Assembly (NCBI RefSeq): GCF_000717655.1
Contig: NZ_JNZY01000052.1
Location: forward strand, 1-32,192
Direction of reading: 5' to 3'
DNA length: 32,192 bases
Origin: Streptomyces katrae
GTDB lineage: Bacteria; Actinomycetota; Actinomycetes; Streptomycetales; Streptomycetaceae
Under the pieces are notes generated by a model that was not told the DNA's origin, searched no databases, and was given only the letters and a program-made list of their open reading frames with translations. The position numbers and the translations under genes were made by a program. This document shows, piece by piece, positions 15,431 to 23,926 of this stretch. Position 1 is the stretch's first letter. Each line of letters opens with the position of its first letter.

Positions 15431-17152
15431 TCAGTCGAGCCGCACCGCCACCAGACACGTGTCGTCTTCGTTCCCCTCGGGCGTGAAAGCGGCCATGAGG
15501 CGGTCCATGGCCTCTTGCGCGCCGAGCCCTGCGCAGGACACCAGCACCCTGCGGAGGGTGTCGATACCCTGGCCGATGTCCTCCCCGCGCCGCTCGACCA
15601 TGCCGTCGGTGTAGAGCAGCAGGAGGTCGCCCCGACGGAGCGGGACGGTCGCGGTCGCGTACTCGTGTCCGGGCAGCAGGCCGAACAGGGGCCCCCGGTG
15701 GGAGGTGTCGAGTTCCGACGCCCGACCGTCGCGGAGCAGCAAGGGTGCCGGATGGCCCGCGCACGCCCAGCGGAAATTGCGCTCCCCGTCGATGTGGCCG
15801 ATGATCCCGGTCGCCGTTTCCGCAGCATGGTCGCCGCACAGCAGTTCGTTGAGCCAGGTCGTCAGCTGCCCCGCGTGGGTGTTCGGCGCATGTGCGAGGC
15901 CCGCGAGGGCGTGTCGTTGCTGCGCCATCCGGGCGACCGCGCTCAGGCCGTGGCCGCACGCGTCACCGATGGCGAGGAGGATCCGTCCGTCCGGCAGCAG
16001 GCGGCACTTGTACCAGTCGCCGCCGACAGCCGCATCCGGCTCCGCGGGCAGGTAGGCGGCCGCCACGGACAGTCCGAGTTCGGCGAGTTCCGCCGAGTGG
16101 GTCGGCAGGAGCGCCTCCCGCAGCGCAGTGGCCACGCGCCGCTCGGCGGCCGCCTCCTCGCGCAGCTGCTCCCTCTGACGGCGGGTCGCCGCGAGCCGCT
16201 GGCGACTGCGCACCTGGGCGGTCAGGTCGCGTGCGATGAGGTGCAGGGCCCAGGGAAGTCCGTCCCTGGCGATGACGGGATGGCCTACCAGGTGGAGGGT
16301 GCGGATCTCCCCCAGCACGCTGAAGCGGACCTCCGAACCCGCCGGCTCCTCGCCTTCCAGGAGAGCGGTCAGCATCTTGGCGAACCGCGGTACGTCGTCC
16401 AGGAGTACGGCGTCGCACAGCTCCACCAGCGACAGCGCACGCCCCTCCTCGGTACGGAAGATCGCGTGCAGCCCCTCCGACCAGGTGGTGTCGCCGGACA
16501 GCAGGTCCCACGTGCCCCAGCCCATGGAGCCGATGTACTGCGCGTCGAGCGACAGCATTTCCGTGCGGTTGCGGGCGGGCCTCCAGGTGGCCAGCACCTG
16601 GTCCCCGCACGACGCGGCGTCGTACAGCAGCCGGGCACGGTGAAGGCCGTCGCTGCGCTGCTCGGTGTAGTCGACGGCATGCGCGCGCAGGGCGCGACCG
16701 GTACTCAGAACCTCCGCCAGGGCGTCGATGAGCCCACCTGCCGCCGCTCCGGGCTGGACCTCCAACAGCCTCCGCCCGATGTGCCCGTCGGGAGCGTCGA
16801 GCCACGGGGCCGAGCGGACGTGGTTCCCTGCCCGGACGGTGAAGTCCCCGGTCCGTCCGTTCTCGTCCCGTACGGGTACCAGCAGCGCCGCCGACACGGG
16901 GATCGCAGGTAGCGTGGCGCAGACACACGCCCACGGGTCGTGGCCGTCCCCCTGGTCGCCGCACGCATGCCCGGGCCCGTCGCCCGCGCCGCACGGGCAG
17001 ACCTCGGCCGGCTCGCCGTCCTGCGGACCGGGCGCCGGTGCGTGGTCCAGGCGTACGCCCGCGTCCTGGCGGGCGGCGGTGCGCAGCGCGGCCACCTCGC
17101 TCGCGACGACCTGCTTGAGCGTTTCGGGATCCTGCGGAATCACTGGAGTCAT
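15431..17152 (-). CDS. PAS-containing SpoIIE-type serine/threonine phosphatase
   Basis: 573 residues, ATG with GAGGA just upstream. A PAS-like sensor part (about 195-320, SMGWGTWDLLSGDTTWSEGL) is followed by a short coiled segment rich in Arg, Gln and Glu (320-345) and a PP2C/SpoIIE phosphatase domain (about 350-573): VGGDWYKCRLLPDGRILLAIGDACGHG, then LLLYTDGMVERR and NEDDTCLVAVRL, which carry the metal-binding Asp residues. Such proteins dephosphorylate anti-sigma-factor antagonists in Streptomyces signalling. The N-terminal region has a Cys cluster (CPCG about 52-55, a single Cys, then CVC about 76-78) unusual for the family. No partner kinase or antagonist is nearby, so its link to the biosynthetic genes is probably only positional. 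Confidence 0.9.
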   Translation of the reverse strand: MTPVIPQDPETLKQVVASEVAALRTAARQDAGVRLDHAPAPGPQDGEPAEVCPCGAGDGPGHACGDQGDGHDPWACVCATLPAIPVSAALLVPVRDENGRTGDFTVRAGNHVRSAPWLDAPDGHIGRRLLEVQPGAAAGGLIDALAEVLSTGRALRAHAVDYTEQRSDGLHRARLLYDAASCGDQVLATWRPARNRTEMLSLDAQYIGSMGWGTWDLLSGDTTWSEGLHAIFRTEEGRALSLVELCDAVLLDDVPRFAKMLTALLEGEEPAGSEVRFSVLGEIRTLHLVGHPVIARDGLPWALHLIARDLTAQVRSRQRLAATRRQREQLREEAAAERRVATALREALLPTHSAELAELGLSVAAAYLPAEPDAAVGGDWYKCRLLPDGRILLAIGDACGHGLSAVARMAQQRHALAGLAHAPNTHAGQLTTWLNELLCGDHAAETATGIIGHIDGERNFRWACAGHPAPLLLRDGRASELDTSHRGPLFGLLPGHEYATATVPLRRGDLLLLYTDGMVERRGEDIGQGIDTLRRVLVSCAGLGAQEAMDRLMAAFTPEGNEDDTCLVAVRLD

Positions 17153-17305
17153 CGGTCCTCACCGGCGTGGAGCAAGACCCTGGATCAACCCTGTCCGAAC
17201 CGAAGGTACAAGACCGTGCCCCCTCGCCCGGGAACGGACAGGCCGAGCGTGACGCGCTGCTGAGCGGGACGAACTGGGTCGTCAGCTAGGGGTGTCGTCA
17301 ATGTC

Positions 17306-17326
17306 CGCCCCAGCCACCGCTGGGCG
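17306..17326 (-). terminator. Weak hairpin downstream of the 2H phosphoesterase gene
   Basis: An 8-bp GC stem with one bulged base around a CACC loop (CGCCCCAGC paired with GCTGGGCG), 21 bases after the stop at 17348. The rest of the 17153-17347 gap holds no gene I can support. Confidence 0.3.
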
Positions 17327-17347
17327 ATGTCCCCAGGCCGGCGATGT

Positions 17348-17875
17348 TCACTGCCTGTCCGGACCGCCGAGCGGCGCGGTGAACCGCGGCCGCCAGCCCT
17401 CCTCCGTCCGCACCACCAGTTGGACCGCCGCCGCATGGGTGCGCAGCGGCAGCAGGCCGCCGACCGCAGCGCGCACATGGGCGGCGGCCGTCGGGTCGTC
17501 TGCCCCCAGAGCGACGGTGACATGGGCGGCGGGCCGCGCCCCGAAGCGGCCCCCGTACGGGCGCAACCCGGGCCACCGGGCGCGAAACGCATCGACGATG
17601 GGTTGGAGTCCCGGAACGGCTACGGCGACGAAGCCGGACGCCGTCACGACCTCCTCCAAGAGCAGATCGGCTGCCGGAAGACTCGCCGCCAGGGAACGCA
17701 CGCCCTTCTCGTCCTGATCCGTCAGCGCCGATGCCGGCACGAACGGGTAGAGGAGCGAGACGTGCGCCGGAACTCCACGACGCACCAGAGCGGGGTCGAT
17801 GCGCCACGCCGCATCGAGGAGCGGGGCGGCATCGGGCAGAACAATGACGACGGCAGTGGTTCCTGGCTCTGGCAC
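17348..17875 (-). CDS. 2H phosphoesterase / 2'-5' RNA ligase superfamily protein
   Basis: 175 residues. Two H-x-S/T motifs define the 2H family: HVSLLYPF (about 38-45) and HVTVALG (about 118-124), roughly 80 residues apart as expected. Members act on cyclic phosphates or 2'-5' phosphodiester bonds; this small actinobacterial type has no known substrate. The GTG start sits almost on an AGGGAG, too close for a normal site, so translation may be weak or the start slightly wrong. It is 59 bases ahead of the AraC gene stop, on the same strand and downstream of it. Confidence 0.8.
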   Translation of the reverse strand: MPEPGTTAVVIVLPDAAPLLDAAWRIDPALVRRGVPAHVSLLYPFVPASALTDQDEKGVRSLAASLPAADLLLEEVVTASGFVAVAVPGLQPIVDAFRARWPGLRPYGGRFGARPAAHVTVALGADDPTAAAHVRAAVGGLLPLRTHAAAVQLVVRTEEGWRPRFTAPLGGPDRQ

Positions 17876-17934
17876 TCCCTCATCATCGCGCCTTGGTGTC
17901 TGGGGGGCCGAGCGGGGGGTTCGTCCGGGGTGGT

Positions 17935-18759
17935 TCAGGTCGGTGAATCGGCCAGGTGGCGGGCCGGGCCGCTGCGGGCGTAGCGGCCCGGGCTGGTGCC
18001 CAGCACGCGCTTGAAGTGCCGGTTGAAATGGGACTGGTCGTAGAAGCCGGCCGAGGCCGCCACCAGGCGCGGTGCCATGCCTGCGAGCAGCAGTTTGCGG
18101 GCCAGGTCCACGCGCCGTCCGGTCAGGTACTGGTGCGGACCCATGCCGAACTCCCTGCTGAACACCCGGACCAGGTGCGCGGGGTGGACATGGAGCGCCG
18201 CCGAGGCGTCCTGGAGGCTGACGCCCTCCACGAACTTCTCGTCGAGGAGGTCGCGCAGCCGGTGCGCGATGCCGGCGTCGCGGGTGGGGGTGCGGTCCTC
18301 GAAGTGCCGTTCCAGGTGGTCGCGCAGGCGTTCGGACACCAGTGCCAGCCTGCTCTCCGCCTCGAGTTCGTCGCCGGGGTGCTCCAGCGCCTGGTGCAGC
18401 TGGCTGATGCGCCGGCGCAGCAGGAGGTCGTCCATGACGGGGCTGTCCACAGCCAAGCCGATGAGTCTGTCGCCCAGCTGTGAGGAGTCGAGATATACAA
18501 CTCTTTTTTGAAAGCCGGTCGGGGTGACCGAGCGTCCATTATGTGGGACGTGTGGGGGCAGCAGCGTGACCATTTGGTCCAGGGCACCGTGTTCGTGCCG
18601 GTCCAGGTCGTATCTGACCATGCCGTCGTCGACGATCAGCAGAGTCCAGGAGTCATGCGTGTGCATGGGATAGACGTGGTCGGTGATGCGGGCGTGGTAG
18701 ACCTCTTCGATTCCCGCCAGGGCGGGGCGCCATGCGCGGACCTGCGGATGATCAAGCAT
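17935..18759 (-). CDS. AraC-family transcriptional regulator
   Basis: 274 residues from the ATG at 18759; an in-frame ATG at 18810 would add 17 residues but overlaps the divergent gene. The N-terminal cupin-like ligand-binding part has HARITDHVYPMHTHDSWTLL and a later PPHVPHNG. The C-terminal double helix-turn-helix (about 165-265) includes GVSLQDASAALHVHPAHLVRVFSREFGMGPHQYL and the signature AGFYDQSHFNRHFKRVLGTSPGRY. The gene is divergent from DUF2000-EamA, a common actinobacterial trio in which the regulator probably controls the neighbouring exporter in response to a small ligand. Confidence 0.88.
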   Translation of the reverse strand: MLDHPQVRAWRPALAGIEEVYHARITDHVYPMHTHDSWTLLIVDDGMVRYDLDRHEHGALDQMVTLLPPHVPHNGRSVTPTGFQKRVVYLDSSQLGDRLIGLAVDSPVMDDLLLRRRISQLHQALEHPGDELEAESRLALVSERLRDHLERHFEDRTPTRDAGIAHRLRDLLDEKFVEGVSLQDASAALHVHPAHLVRVFSREFGMGPHQYLTGRRVDLARKLLLAGMAPRLVAASAGFYDQSHFNRHFKRVLGTSPGRYARSGPARHLADSPT

Positions 18760-18808
18760 GCAAAGATCGTACAAGACTTGACCTGGGTGCTCGGGGTTTG
18801 ATTCATCC

Positions 18809-19240
18809 ATGGACAGCGTGAACGAACCCGTTCGTTTTGAGACAAAGATCGCCGTGGTCTTGCGTGACGATCTTCAGGTGTGGCAGCGCCTCAACATGAC
18901 CGCCTTTCTCGTGAGTGGAATCGGGCGCAAGGTTCCGGAAGTAATCGGTGAACCCTATTCGGACGCCGATGAGACCGAGTACCTGCCCATGTTCCGCCAG
19001 CCGGTCCTGGTCTTCGAGGCGAGCAAAGAGGCCCTGACCACCTCGCACCAGCGTGCCGTCAGCCGGGGTCTGCCCCTGTCGGTCTTCACTGCCGACCTCT
19101 TCACCACCAACAACGACCGGGACAACCGGGCCGCCGTTGCAGCCGTCCACCGGGACCAGCTGGACCTCGTCGGCATGGCCGTATACGGGCCGCGCAACGC
19201 GGTAGACAAGATCATCAAGGGTGCTCGAATGCACCCGTGA
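18809..19240 (+). CDS. DUF2000 domain-containing protein
   Basis: 143 residues. It opens with FETKIAVVLRDDLQVWQRLNMTAFLVSG and ends with LDLVGMAVYGPRNAVDKIIKGARMHP, the pattern of the DUF2000 family, small cytosolic proteins of unknown biochemistry often found beside AraC regulators and EamA transporters. Its start is within 50 bases of the regulator start, and it precedes the transporter by 20 bases, so the two are probably co-transcribed from a divergent, AraC-controlled promoter. Confidence 0.85.
   Translation: MDSVNEPVRFETKIAVVLRDDLQVWQRLNMTAFLVSGIGRKVPEVIGEPYSDADETEYLPMFRQPVLVFEASKEALTTSHQRAVSRGLPLSVFTADLFTTNNDRDNRAAVAAVHRDQLDLVGMAVYGPRNAVDKIIKGARMHP
18821..18836. promoter_or_regulatory. 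Small inverted repeat at the divergent AraC/DUF2000 start
   Basis: AACGAA, 4 bases, TTCGTT, inside the first codons of the DUF2000 gene and just upstream of the AraC gene. It could be an operator, but a 6-bp arm in coding sequence is weak evidence. Confidence 0.25.
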
Positions 19241-19260
19241 CGTCTCCTTAGGGGCGTGGC

Positions 19261-20337
19261 ATGGAAAAGGAAACGTCGCTGCGGAGTGAATCCGCACAGG
19301 CGTATGTGTACCTGCTCGCGACCATGGCGCTCTTCGGTAGTGCTTTCGCCAGCTCTAAATCAGTGGTCGGCCATATGCCCCACCAGGTCGCCGCTGTTCT
19401 CCGCTTCGGTGGCGGCGCGGTCATCCTGGTGGTTCTGCTCGCTTTCATCGGGCGGAAGTCACAGGGGCCGTCGCTTACACGTTCGCAAATTGCGCGTGCG
19501 GCGGCAGTGGGACTCGTCGGGGTCTTCGCGTACAACCTGTTCTTCTTCTGGGGTCTTTCCCTGGCCCCTTCGATCGACGGAAGCATCATCGTTCCGGTTC
19601 TGAGTCCGGTCATGACGACGGGAATTCTCCTGGCCCTGGGCCGGGAAAAGGCTTCGCGAGCCCGAATGGGCGGCTTGGCGCTGGGAGTGTCGGGCGCCGT
19701 CGTGTTCTTCATCGGCGCGGGGGGCACCGGCGTGGATGCGGGCGGGTCCCGGTTGACCGGGGACCTCGTCTACCTTCTGGGCGCACTCTCCTGGGCCGTG
19801 TACAGCATCGCCTCGAAGAAGGTCCTGGTCGGCATGGACCCGCTGCGGGCCACCACGTTCGGCACCCTGGCCGGGGCGCTCGCCCTGCTGCTCTTCGCCG
19901 TGCCCGCGTTCCCGGACGTGGAGTGGAGCGCGCTGTCCTCGACGACATGGCTGAACGTCGTGTACCTCGCCGTCGGCCCCACCGCCATGGCCTACCTCTT
20001 CTACTACCGGGGCCTGAGGGTCGTCAGCCCCTCGACCGCGACCGTCATCATGTTCTCCGTCCCGGTGTTCGGGGTGACCTGCGCCGTCGTCTTCCTGGGC
20101 GAGTCGTTCGGCGGACTCCAGCTGGCGGGCGCCGCCGTCATGCTCGCCGGCGCCCTGCTGGCCGTGACGCAGGGCCGCCTCCGTCACCAGGCCCCGGATC
20201 AGCCCGCGCAGGAGACCGAGCGGGAGACCGATCGGGAATCCGGGCAGGCCGCACCCGCTCCCCTTTCGGGAGCCGACGGCCGGGAATCCCACCGCAAGGC
20301 CGCCTCGACGGCTGGACGGACAGTGGAAGACAACTAG
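19261..20337 (+). CDS. EamA/DMT-family transporter
   Basis: 358 residues with ten hydrophobic segments in two EamA repeats (about 15-145 and 160-300), for example LVYLLGALSWAVYSIASKKVL in the second. DMT carriers of this kind export amino acids or metabolites across the cytoplasmic membrane. The C-terminal 55 residues are a hydrophilic Glu/Arg/Gln tail. The GGGGCG before the ATG serves as a weak ribosome site. It is the last gene of the DUF2000 unit and is followed by a 16-bp hairpin. Confidence 0.9.
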   Translation: MEKETSLRSESAQAYVYLLATMALFGSAFASSKSVVGHMPHQVAAVLRFGGGAVILVVLLAFIGRKSQGPSLTRSQIARAAAVGLVGVFAYNLFFFWGLSLAPSIDGSIIVPVLSPVMTTGILLALGREKASRARMGGLALGVSGAVVFFIGAGGTGVDAGGSRLTGDLVYLLGALSWAVYSIASKKVLVGMDPLRATTFGTLAGALALLLFAVPAFPDVEWSALSSTTWLNVVYLAVGPTAMAYLFYYRGLRVVSPSTATVIMFSVPVFGVTCAVVFLGESFGGLQLAGAAVMLAGALLAVTQGRLRHQAPDQPAQETERETDRESGQAAPAPLSGADGRESHRKAASTAGRTVEDN

Positions 20338-20382
20338 AGAAATGCCGCAACGCCTCCGGGGGGAAGGCGTTGTGCCCGCTCA

Positions 20383-20421
20383 TCACCCGCTCAGGGCCTC
20401 GCCCCGGCCCTGGGTGGGTGA
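20383..20421 (+). terminator. 16-bp hairpin terminator after the EamA gene
   Basis: 20383-20398 pairs with 20406-20421 around a 7-base loop. All 16 pairs hold in plus-strand RNA, two as G-U wobbles, and CTGCTTT follows. A second weak hairpin (CAACGCCT/AGGCGTTG, about 20348-20371) lies just ahead. It separates the EamA unit from the SARP gene. Confidence 0.7.
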
Positions 20422-20510
20422 CTGCTTTCCCAACCCCCACGTGCACCCAGCGTCGCGTGCACGGAAATGAAGCTCATCCGTACGGAATGCAAGATCGGGG
20501 TCTCAACTTC

Positions 20511-22418
20511 ATGTCTGAAGTCGAGTTTCGGGTGCTGGGGCCGCTTCAGCTCAAGGTGAGCGGGCGCACAGTACCTCTGAGAGGTATGAAACATCAGATT
20601 GTGCTCGGTTCGCTCCTGACCGCAGAGAGCCGGCGCACATCCATCGGACGTCTCGTCGACTCGGTCTGGGGAACCACGCCGCCGAGCACCGCGGGCAAAC
20701 AGATCCGCAATGCGGTATCCGACCTGCGCAATATCCTGGCCCCCAGCGGAGCCGTCATCACTCCCGTCGCCGACGGCTACCAGCTCGACATCGGCGACGC
20801 CAGGCTCGACCTCCACGAGTTCCGCCGGCATCTGGCGCAGGCGCGCACCCATCTCGGCCAGGGGCGGAAGCCGGACGCGATCGTGGAGTTCCGCGCCGCG
20901 CTGTCCCTGTGGACCGGTCCGATGCTCTCGGGGATCGAGAGCGCCACCCTCCAGGCCCAGGTCGCCGGCGTCAACGAGGGCCGGCTCTCGGTTGCCGAGG
21001 AGTGCATCGACCTGGAACTCGCCCACGACCGGCACAAGAGCCTCGTCAGCGAGCTCGCGGCCTGGGTGGCCGAATACCCCCTGCGCGAGCGGATGGTCGC
21101 CCAGTACGTGCTCGCCCTGCACCGCTCCGGCGCCCGGGCGCGCGCCTTCACCGTGTACGAACAGGCCAGGCGCAACCTGGCGGAGTCGCTCGGTCTGAGC
21201 CCCGGCCCCGAACTGCTCGAAGTCCACCAGCTGATGTTGCGCGAGGACGTCGACGCGGCGGCCCCAGCAGCCGCACCCGCCGTCCGGATCGCGCCCTCCG
21301 CCCCGCCCGTCCCCTTCCCCGCTGTGCCCGTCGACGCCGCTTCCACCGCCGATGCCGGCGTACCCGTACCGGACAACCTGCCGTTCGAGAGCGGGCACTT
21401 CGTCGGCCGGACTGCGGAGATCGAGGCCCTCCTCGCCGGCGGCACGGCCGCCGGGCCGCGCCGCGTGCTGTCCGTCGACGGCATGGGAGGCGTGGGCAAG
21501 ACCACCCTCGCGGTGTACGTCGCCCATCGCGTGGCGGACCGGTACCCGGACGGCCGGATCTTCCTCGACCTGTGCGGCCACACCCGGCACGAGGACCCGC
21601 TCGGCCACCGCGCCGCGCTGCGCCAGCTGCTCGTGCTCTCCGGCCTGCCCGAAGGCGAACTGCCCGACTCGGTCGAGGCCCTGGTCCAGATGTGGCGCGG
21701 ACGCACCGCCGGCCGGCGGATGCTGGTCGTCCTGGACAACGCTGTCGGCGCGGAGCAGATCGGGCCGCTGCTCCCGGCCGGTGACGAGTGCCTGACCCTG
21801 GTCACCAGCAGGCGCCGCCTGACCATGACCGCGGTGTCGCCCACCCGGGTGGTGTCCCTGGACCCCGTGTCCCGCGAGGAGGGGTACGCACTGTTCTGCC
21901 AGCTGCTGGGCAAGCGGCACCCCGAGCCCAGGCGCGATGAGGTCAGCGGCATTCTGGACCACTGCGGCGATCTGCCGCTGGCCGTCGCCGCAGCCGCGGC
22001 GCGCCTGCGACGACGGCCTTCCTGGCAGGTGTGGTACTTGGCCCAGCGGCTCGCGGACCCGGCGTTGCGGCTCGCCGACCTGCAGACGGAGCACGGCGGG
22101 CTCGTGGCCTGCTTCGACGCCTCCTACCGGCATCTGAACGCGGGTCAGCAGCGGCTGCTGCGCCTCCTCGGCACGGCCGAAGGGGAACGTACGGACGTGG
22201 CGTCCACGTCCGTACTGGCCGGACTGCCGCCCTTCATCGCCGAGCAGATGCTCGAGAGCCTGGTCGACGAGCACCTCCTGTTCCAGCCGGAGCCGGGACA
22301 GTACCGCATGCACCCGCTGGTGAAGACGTACTGCGCGCAGCTCCCCGGGCACGACGGCACGAGCGGACCGCAGCCGGAACGACACGGTGACCTGAGCGCC
22401 GAGCCGCTGGCCGCCTGA
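20511..22418 (+). CDS. SARP-family activator with NB-ARC ATPase domain (AfsR-like, no TPR)
   Basis: 635 residues. Residues 1-95 are an OmpR-like winged helix starting EFRVLGPLQLKVSGRTVPLRGMKHQIVL; 100-245 are the bacterial transcriptional activation (BTAD) domain. After a Pro/Ala linker, 290-600 form an NB-ARC domain with Walker A GMGGVGKTT (324-332), Walker B-like MLVVLDNA and GDLPLAVAAAAARL. It ends near 635, without the C-terminal TPR block of AfsR. SARPs activate antibiotic clusters by binding 11-bp-spaced heptamers, and such arrays occur at 12778-12806 and 23753-23814, making this the likely pathway activator. Start: the ATG at 20511 gives the canonical N-terminus; one at 20487 is in frame but no better supported. 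Confidence 0.92.
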   Translation: MSEVEFRVLGPLQLKVSGRTVPLRGMKHQIVLGSLLTAESRRTSIGRLVDSVWGTTPPSTAGKQIRNAVSDLRNILAPSGAVITPVADGYQLDIGDARLDLHEFRRHLAQARTHLGQGRKPDAIVEFRAALSLWTGPMLSGIESATLQAQVAGVNEGRLSVAEECIDLELAHDRHKSLVSELAAWVAEYPLRERMVAQYVLALHRSGARARAFTVYEQARRNLAESLGLSPGPELLEVHQLMLREDVDAAAPAAAPAVRIAPSAPPVPFPAVPVDAASTADAGVPVPDNLPFESGHFVGRTAEIEALLAGGTAAGPRRVLSVDGMGGVGKTTLAVYVAHRVADRYPDGRIFLDLCGHTRHEDPLGHRAALRQLLVLSGLPEGELPDSVEALVQMWRGRTAGRRMLVVLDNAVGAEQIGPLLPAGDECLTLVTSRRRLTMTAVSPTRVVSLDPVSREEGYALFCQLLGKRHPEPRRDEVSGILDHCGDLPLAVAAAAARLRRRPSWQVWYLAQRLADPALRLADLQTEHGGLVACFDASYRHLNAGQQRLLRLLGTAEGERTDVASTSVLAGLPPFIAEQMLESLVDEHLLFQPEPGQYRMHPLVKTYCAQLPGHDGTSGPQPERHGDLSAEPLAA

Positions 22419-22490
22419 GCCGGCGGCCCGAGCCCGCCGCGCCCTCTCCCTCCTCCGCCTTCCTCCACTGCGCCCTCACGGAGCTTCGCC

Positions 22491-23768
22491 ATGACCGGAA
22501 ACACTCTCGCGGACTTCTTCCTCACGTTTGCGCTCGTCCTGGGCGCCGCCAAGGTCTTCGGGACACTCGCCCGCCGACTCGGGCAGCCCGCTGTGGTCGG
22601 CGAGATATGCGCCGGGCTGCTGGCCAGCCCGATGGTCCTCACCCAGGCAGGGTCCGACGCCGTTCTGCCCGCCGACGTGAAGCCCCTGCTCGGAGCCCTG
22701 GCCAACGTGGGCCTCGCCACCTTCATGTTCATCATCGGCTACGAGATCGACGCCGGCTTCCTGCGCAGCCGCAGGAAGGCCACGATGGGCCTGGTCGCCG
22801 GATCCGTGGCCGTCCCCCTCGTCGCGGGTGCCGCACTGGCCGTCCCTCTGGCCCGTACCTACGCTCCCGGCAGCCACACGGGCTTCGTCCTGTTCGTCGG
22901 GGTGGCCATGTCGGTCACCGCGTTCCCCGTGCTGGCCCGGATCCTCGCGGACCGCGGCCTGAACAGGCACCCGGTCGGCGGCCTCACCCTGGCGGCCGCG
23001 GCTGTCGGCGACCTGGTGGCCTGGGCCTGCCTGGCGGGAGTCGTCGCGTACGCGGGGGCCGCGGGGCAGTGGCGCATGATGCTGCTCCCGGTGTACCTCA
23101 CCGTCATGTTCGCCGTGGTCCGGCCCGTTCTCGGCGCGTTCGTCGAGCGGGCCCGAGTACGGGACGTGGGCGCCGGGCGGATCGTGCCCGCCCTGGTCGT
23201 GGGCCTGATGCTGTCCTGCGCGGCCACGGAATGGCTCGGGATCCACTTCATCTTCGGCGCGTTCGCATTCGGTGCGGCGATGCCCCGCAGCACACGGGGC
23301 GAGCTGCGGACCCAGATCATGCGGAACATGGAACAGGTGGGGCACCTCCTGCTTCCGCTCTACTTCGTGGTGGCCGGCACCAAGGTCGACCTCTCCGCCT
23401 TCGACCTGGCCGCCCTGCTCACACTGGCCGCCGTGATCGTCGTCGCCGTGGCCTCGAAGGCGGCCGGCTCCTATGCCGGTGCCAGGCTCTCCGGGCTCCC
23501 GCACGCCACGGCCGTGCCGGCCGCCGTACTCATGAACACCCGCGGACTCACGGAGATCGTCATCGTGGCCGTTGCCCTGGAGATGGGTCTGATCAACCAG
23601 GACTTCTATTCCATGATGGTCGTGATGGCCGTCGTGACGACCGCCATGACCGGGCCGTTGCTGAAGCTGACCCGCGTATTGCCCGAGGCCTCCCCGGTAG
23701 TCCCGCCGGACGGTTCCGCCGCCGACCGTCCCGCCGCTCCGTCGTCAAAGGCCGTGAAGACGGGTTGA
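22491..23768 (+). CDS. CPA2-type cation/proton antiporter (KefB / Na+/H+ exchanger family)
   Basis: 425 residues with about 12 membrane segments. Recognisable blocks are LGAAKVFGTLARRLGQPAVVGEICAGLLASP (17-47), MSVTAFPVLARILADRG and LMNTRGLTEIVIVAVALEMGLI, all typical of the CPA2 family, which exchanges K+ or Na+ for H+. There is no C-terminal RCK/TrkA-N domain. Such antiporters appear in some antibiotic clusters, possibly for self-protection or product export, but the role here is inference. Its last codons contain the first heptamers of the SARP array that precedes leuA. Confidence 0.9.
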   Translation: MTGNTLADFFLTFALVLGAAKVFGTLARRLGQPAVVGEICAGLLASPMVLTQAGSDAVLPADVKPLLGALANVGLATFMFIIGYEIDAGFLRSRRKATMGLVAGSVAVPLVAGAALAVPLARTYAPGSHTGFVLFVGVAMSVTAFPVLARILADRGLNRHPVGGLTLAAAAVGDLVAWACLAGVVAYAGAAGQWRMMLLPVYLTVMFAVVRPVLGAFVERARVRDVGAGRIVPALVVGLMLSCAATEWLGIHFIFGAFAFGAAMPRSTRGELRTQIMRNMEQVGHLLLPLYFVVAGTKVDLSAFDLAALLTLAAVIVVAVASKAAGSYAGARLSGLPHATAVPAAVLMNTRGLTEIVIVAVALEMGLINQDFYSMMVVMAVVTTAMTGPLLKLTRVLPEASPVVPPDGSAADRPAAPSSKAVKTG

Positions 23769-23814
23769 AGACGGGTTGAAGACGAGCTGAGGGCGGCCTG
23801 AGGGCGGCATGAGG
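23753..23814 (+). promoter_or_regulatory. Six-heptamer SARP operator array upstream of the leuA-like gene
   Basis: CGTGAAG (23753), GTTGAAG (23764), GTTGAAG (23775), GCTGAGG (23786), CCTGAGG (23797) and CATGAGG (23808) recur every 11 bp with 4-bp spacers; the shared core is TGARG. Six units is unusually long for a SARP site. The array begins inside the antiporter 3' end and lies about 110 bases ahead of the LeuA start, with possible -10 sequence near CATACGTT (23847-23854). Confidence 0.72.
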
Positions 23815-23926
23815 ATCGCTCGGGGATGCATCGAGGACGCCTCGTCATACGTTTGCCGACATCAGGTCGAGGAATCCGAACTCGCCGCAGACTGCGCCGT
23901 TCCGCAGTTTCCAAGGGAGGCAAGAA

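Noticed and set aside
18760..18810. Longer start (ATG 18810) for the AraC regulator
   Set aside because: It would overlap the divergent DUF2000 start and leave no room for a promoter; neither start has a strong ribosome site, so this stays uncertain.
19923..20510. Upstream in-frame extension of the SARP gene
   Set aside because: It runs antiparallel in meaning to the EamA coding frame and across a terminator; the canonical SARP N-terminus begins at 20511.
23756..23821. CRISPR-like or minisatellite reading of the 11-bp repeats
   Set aside because: Units are far too short and there are no spacers. The 11-bp period with a conserved heptamer fits SARP operators better.
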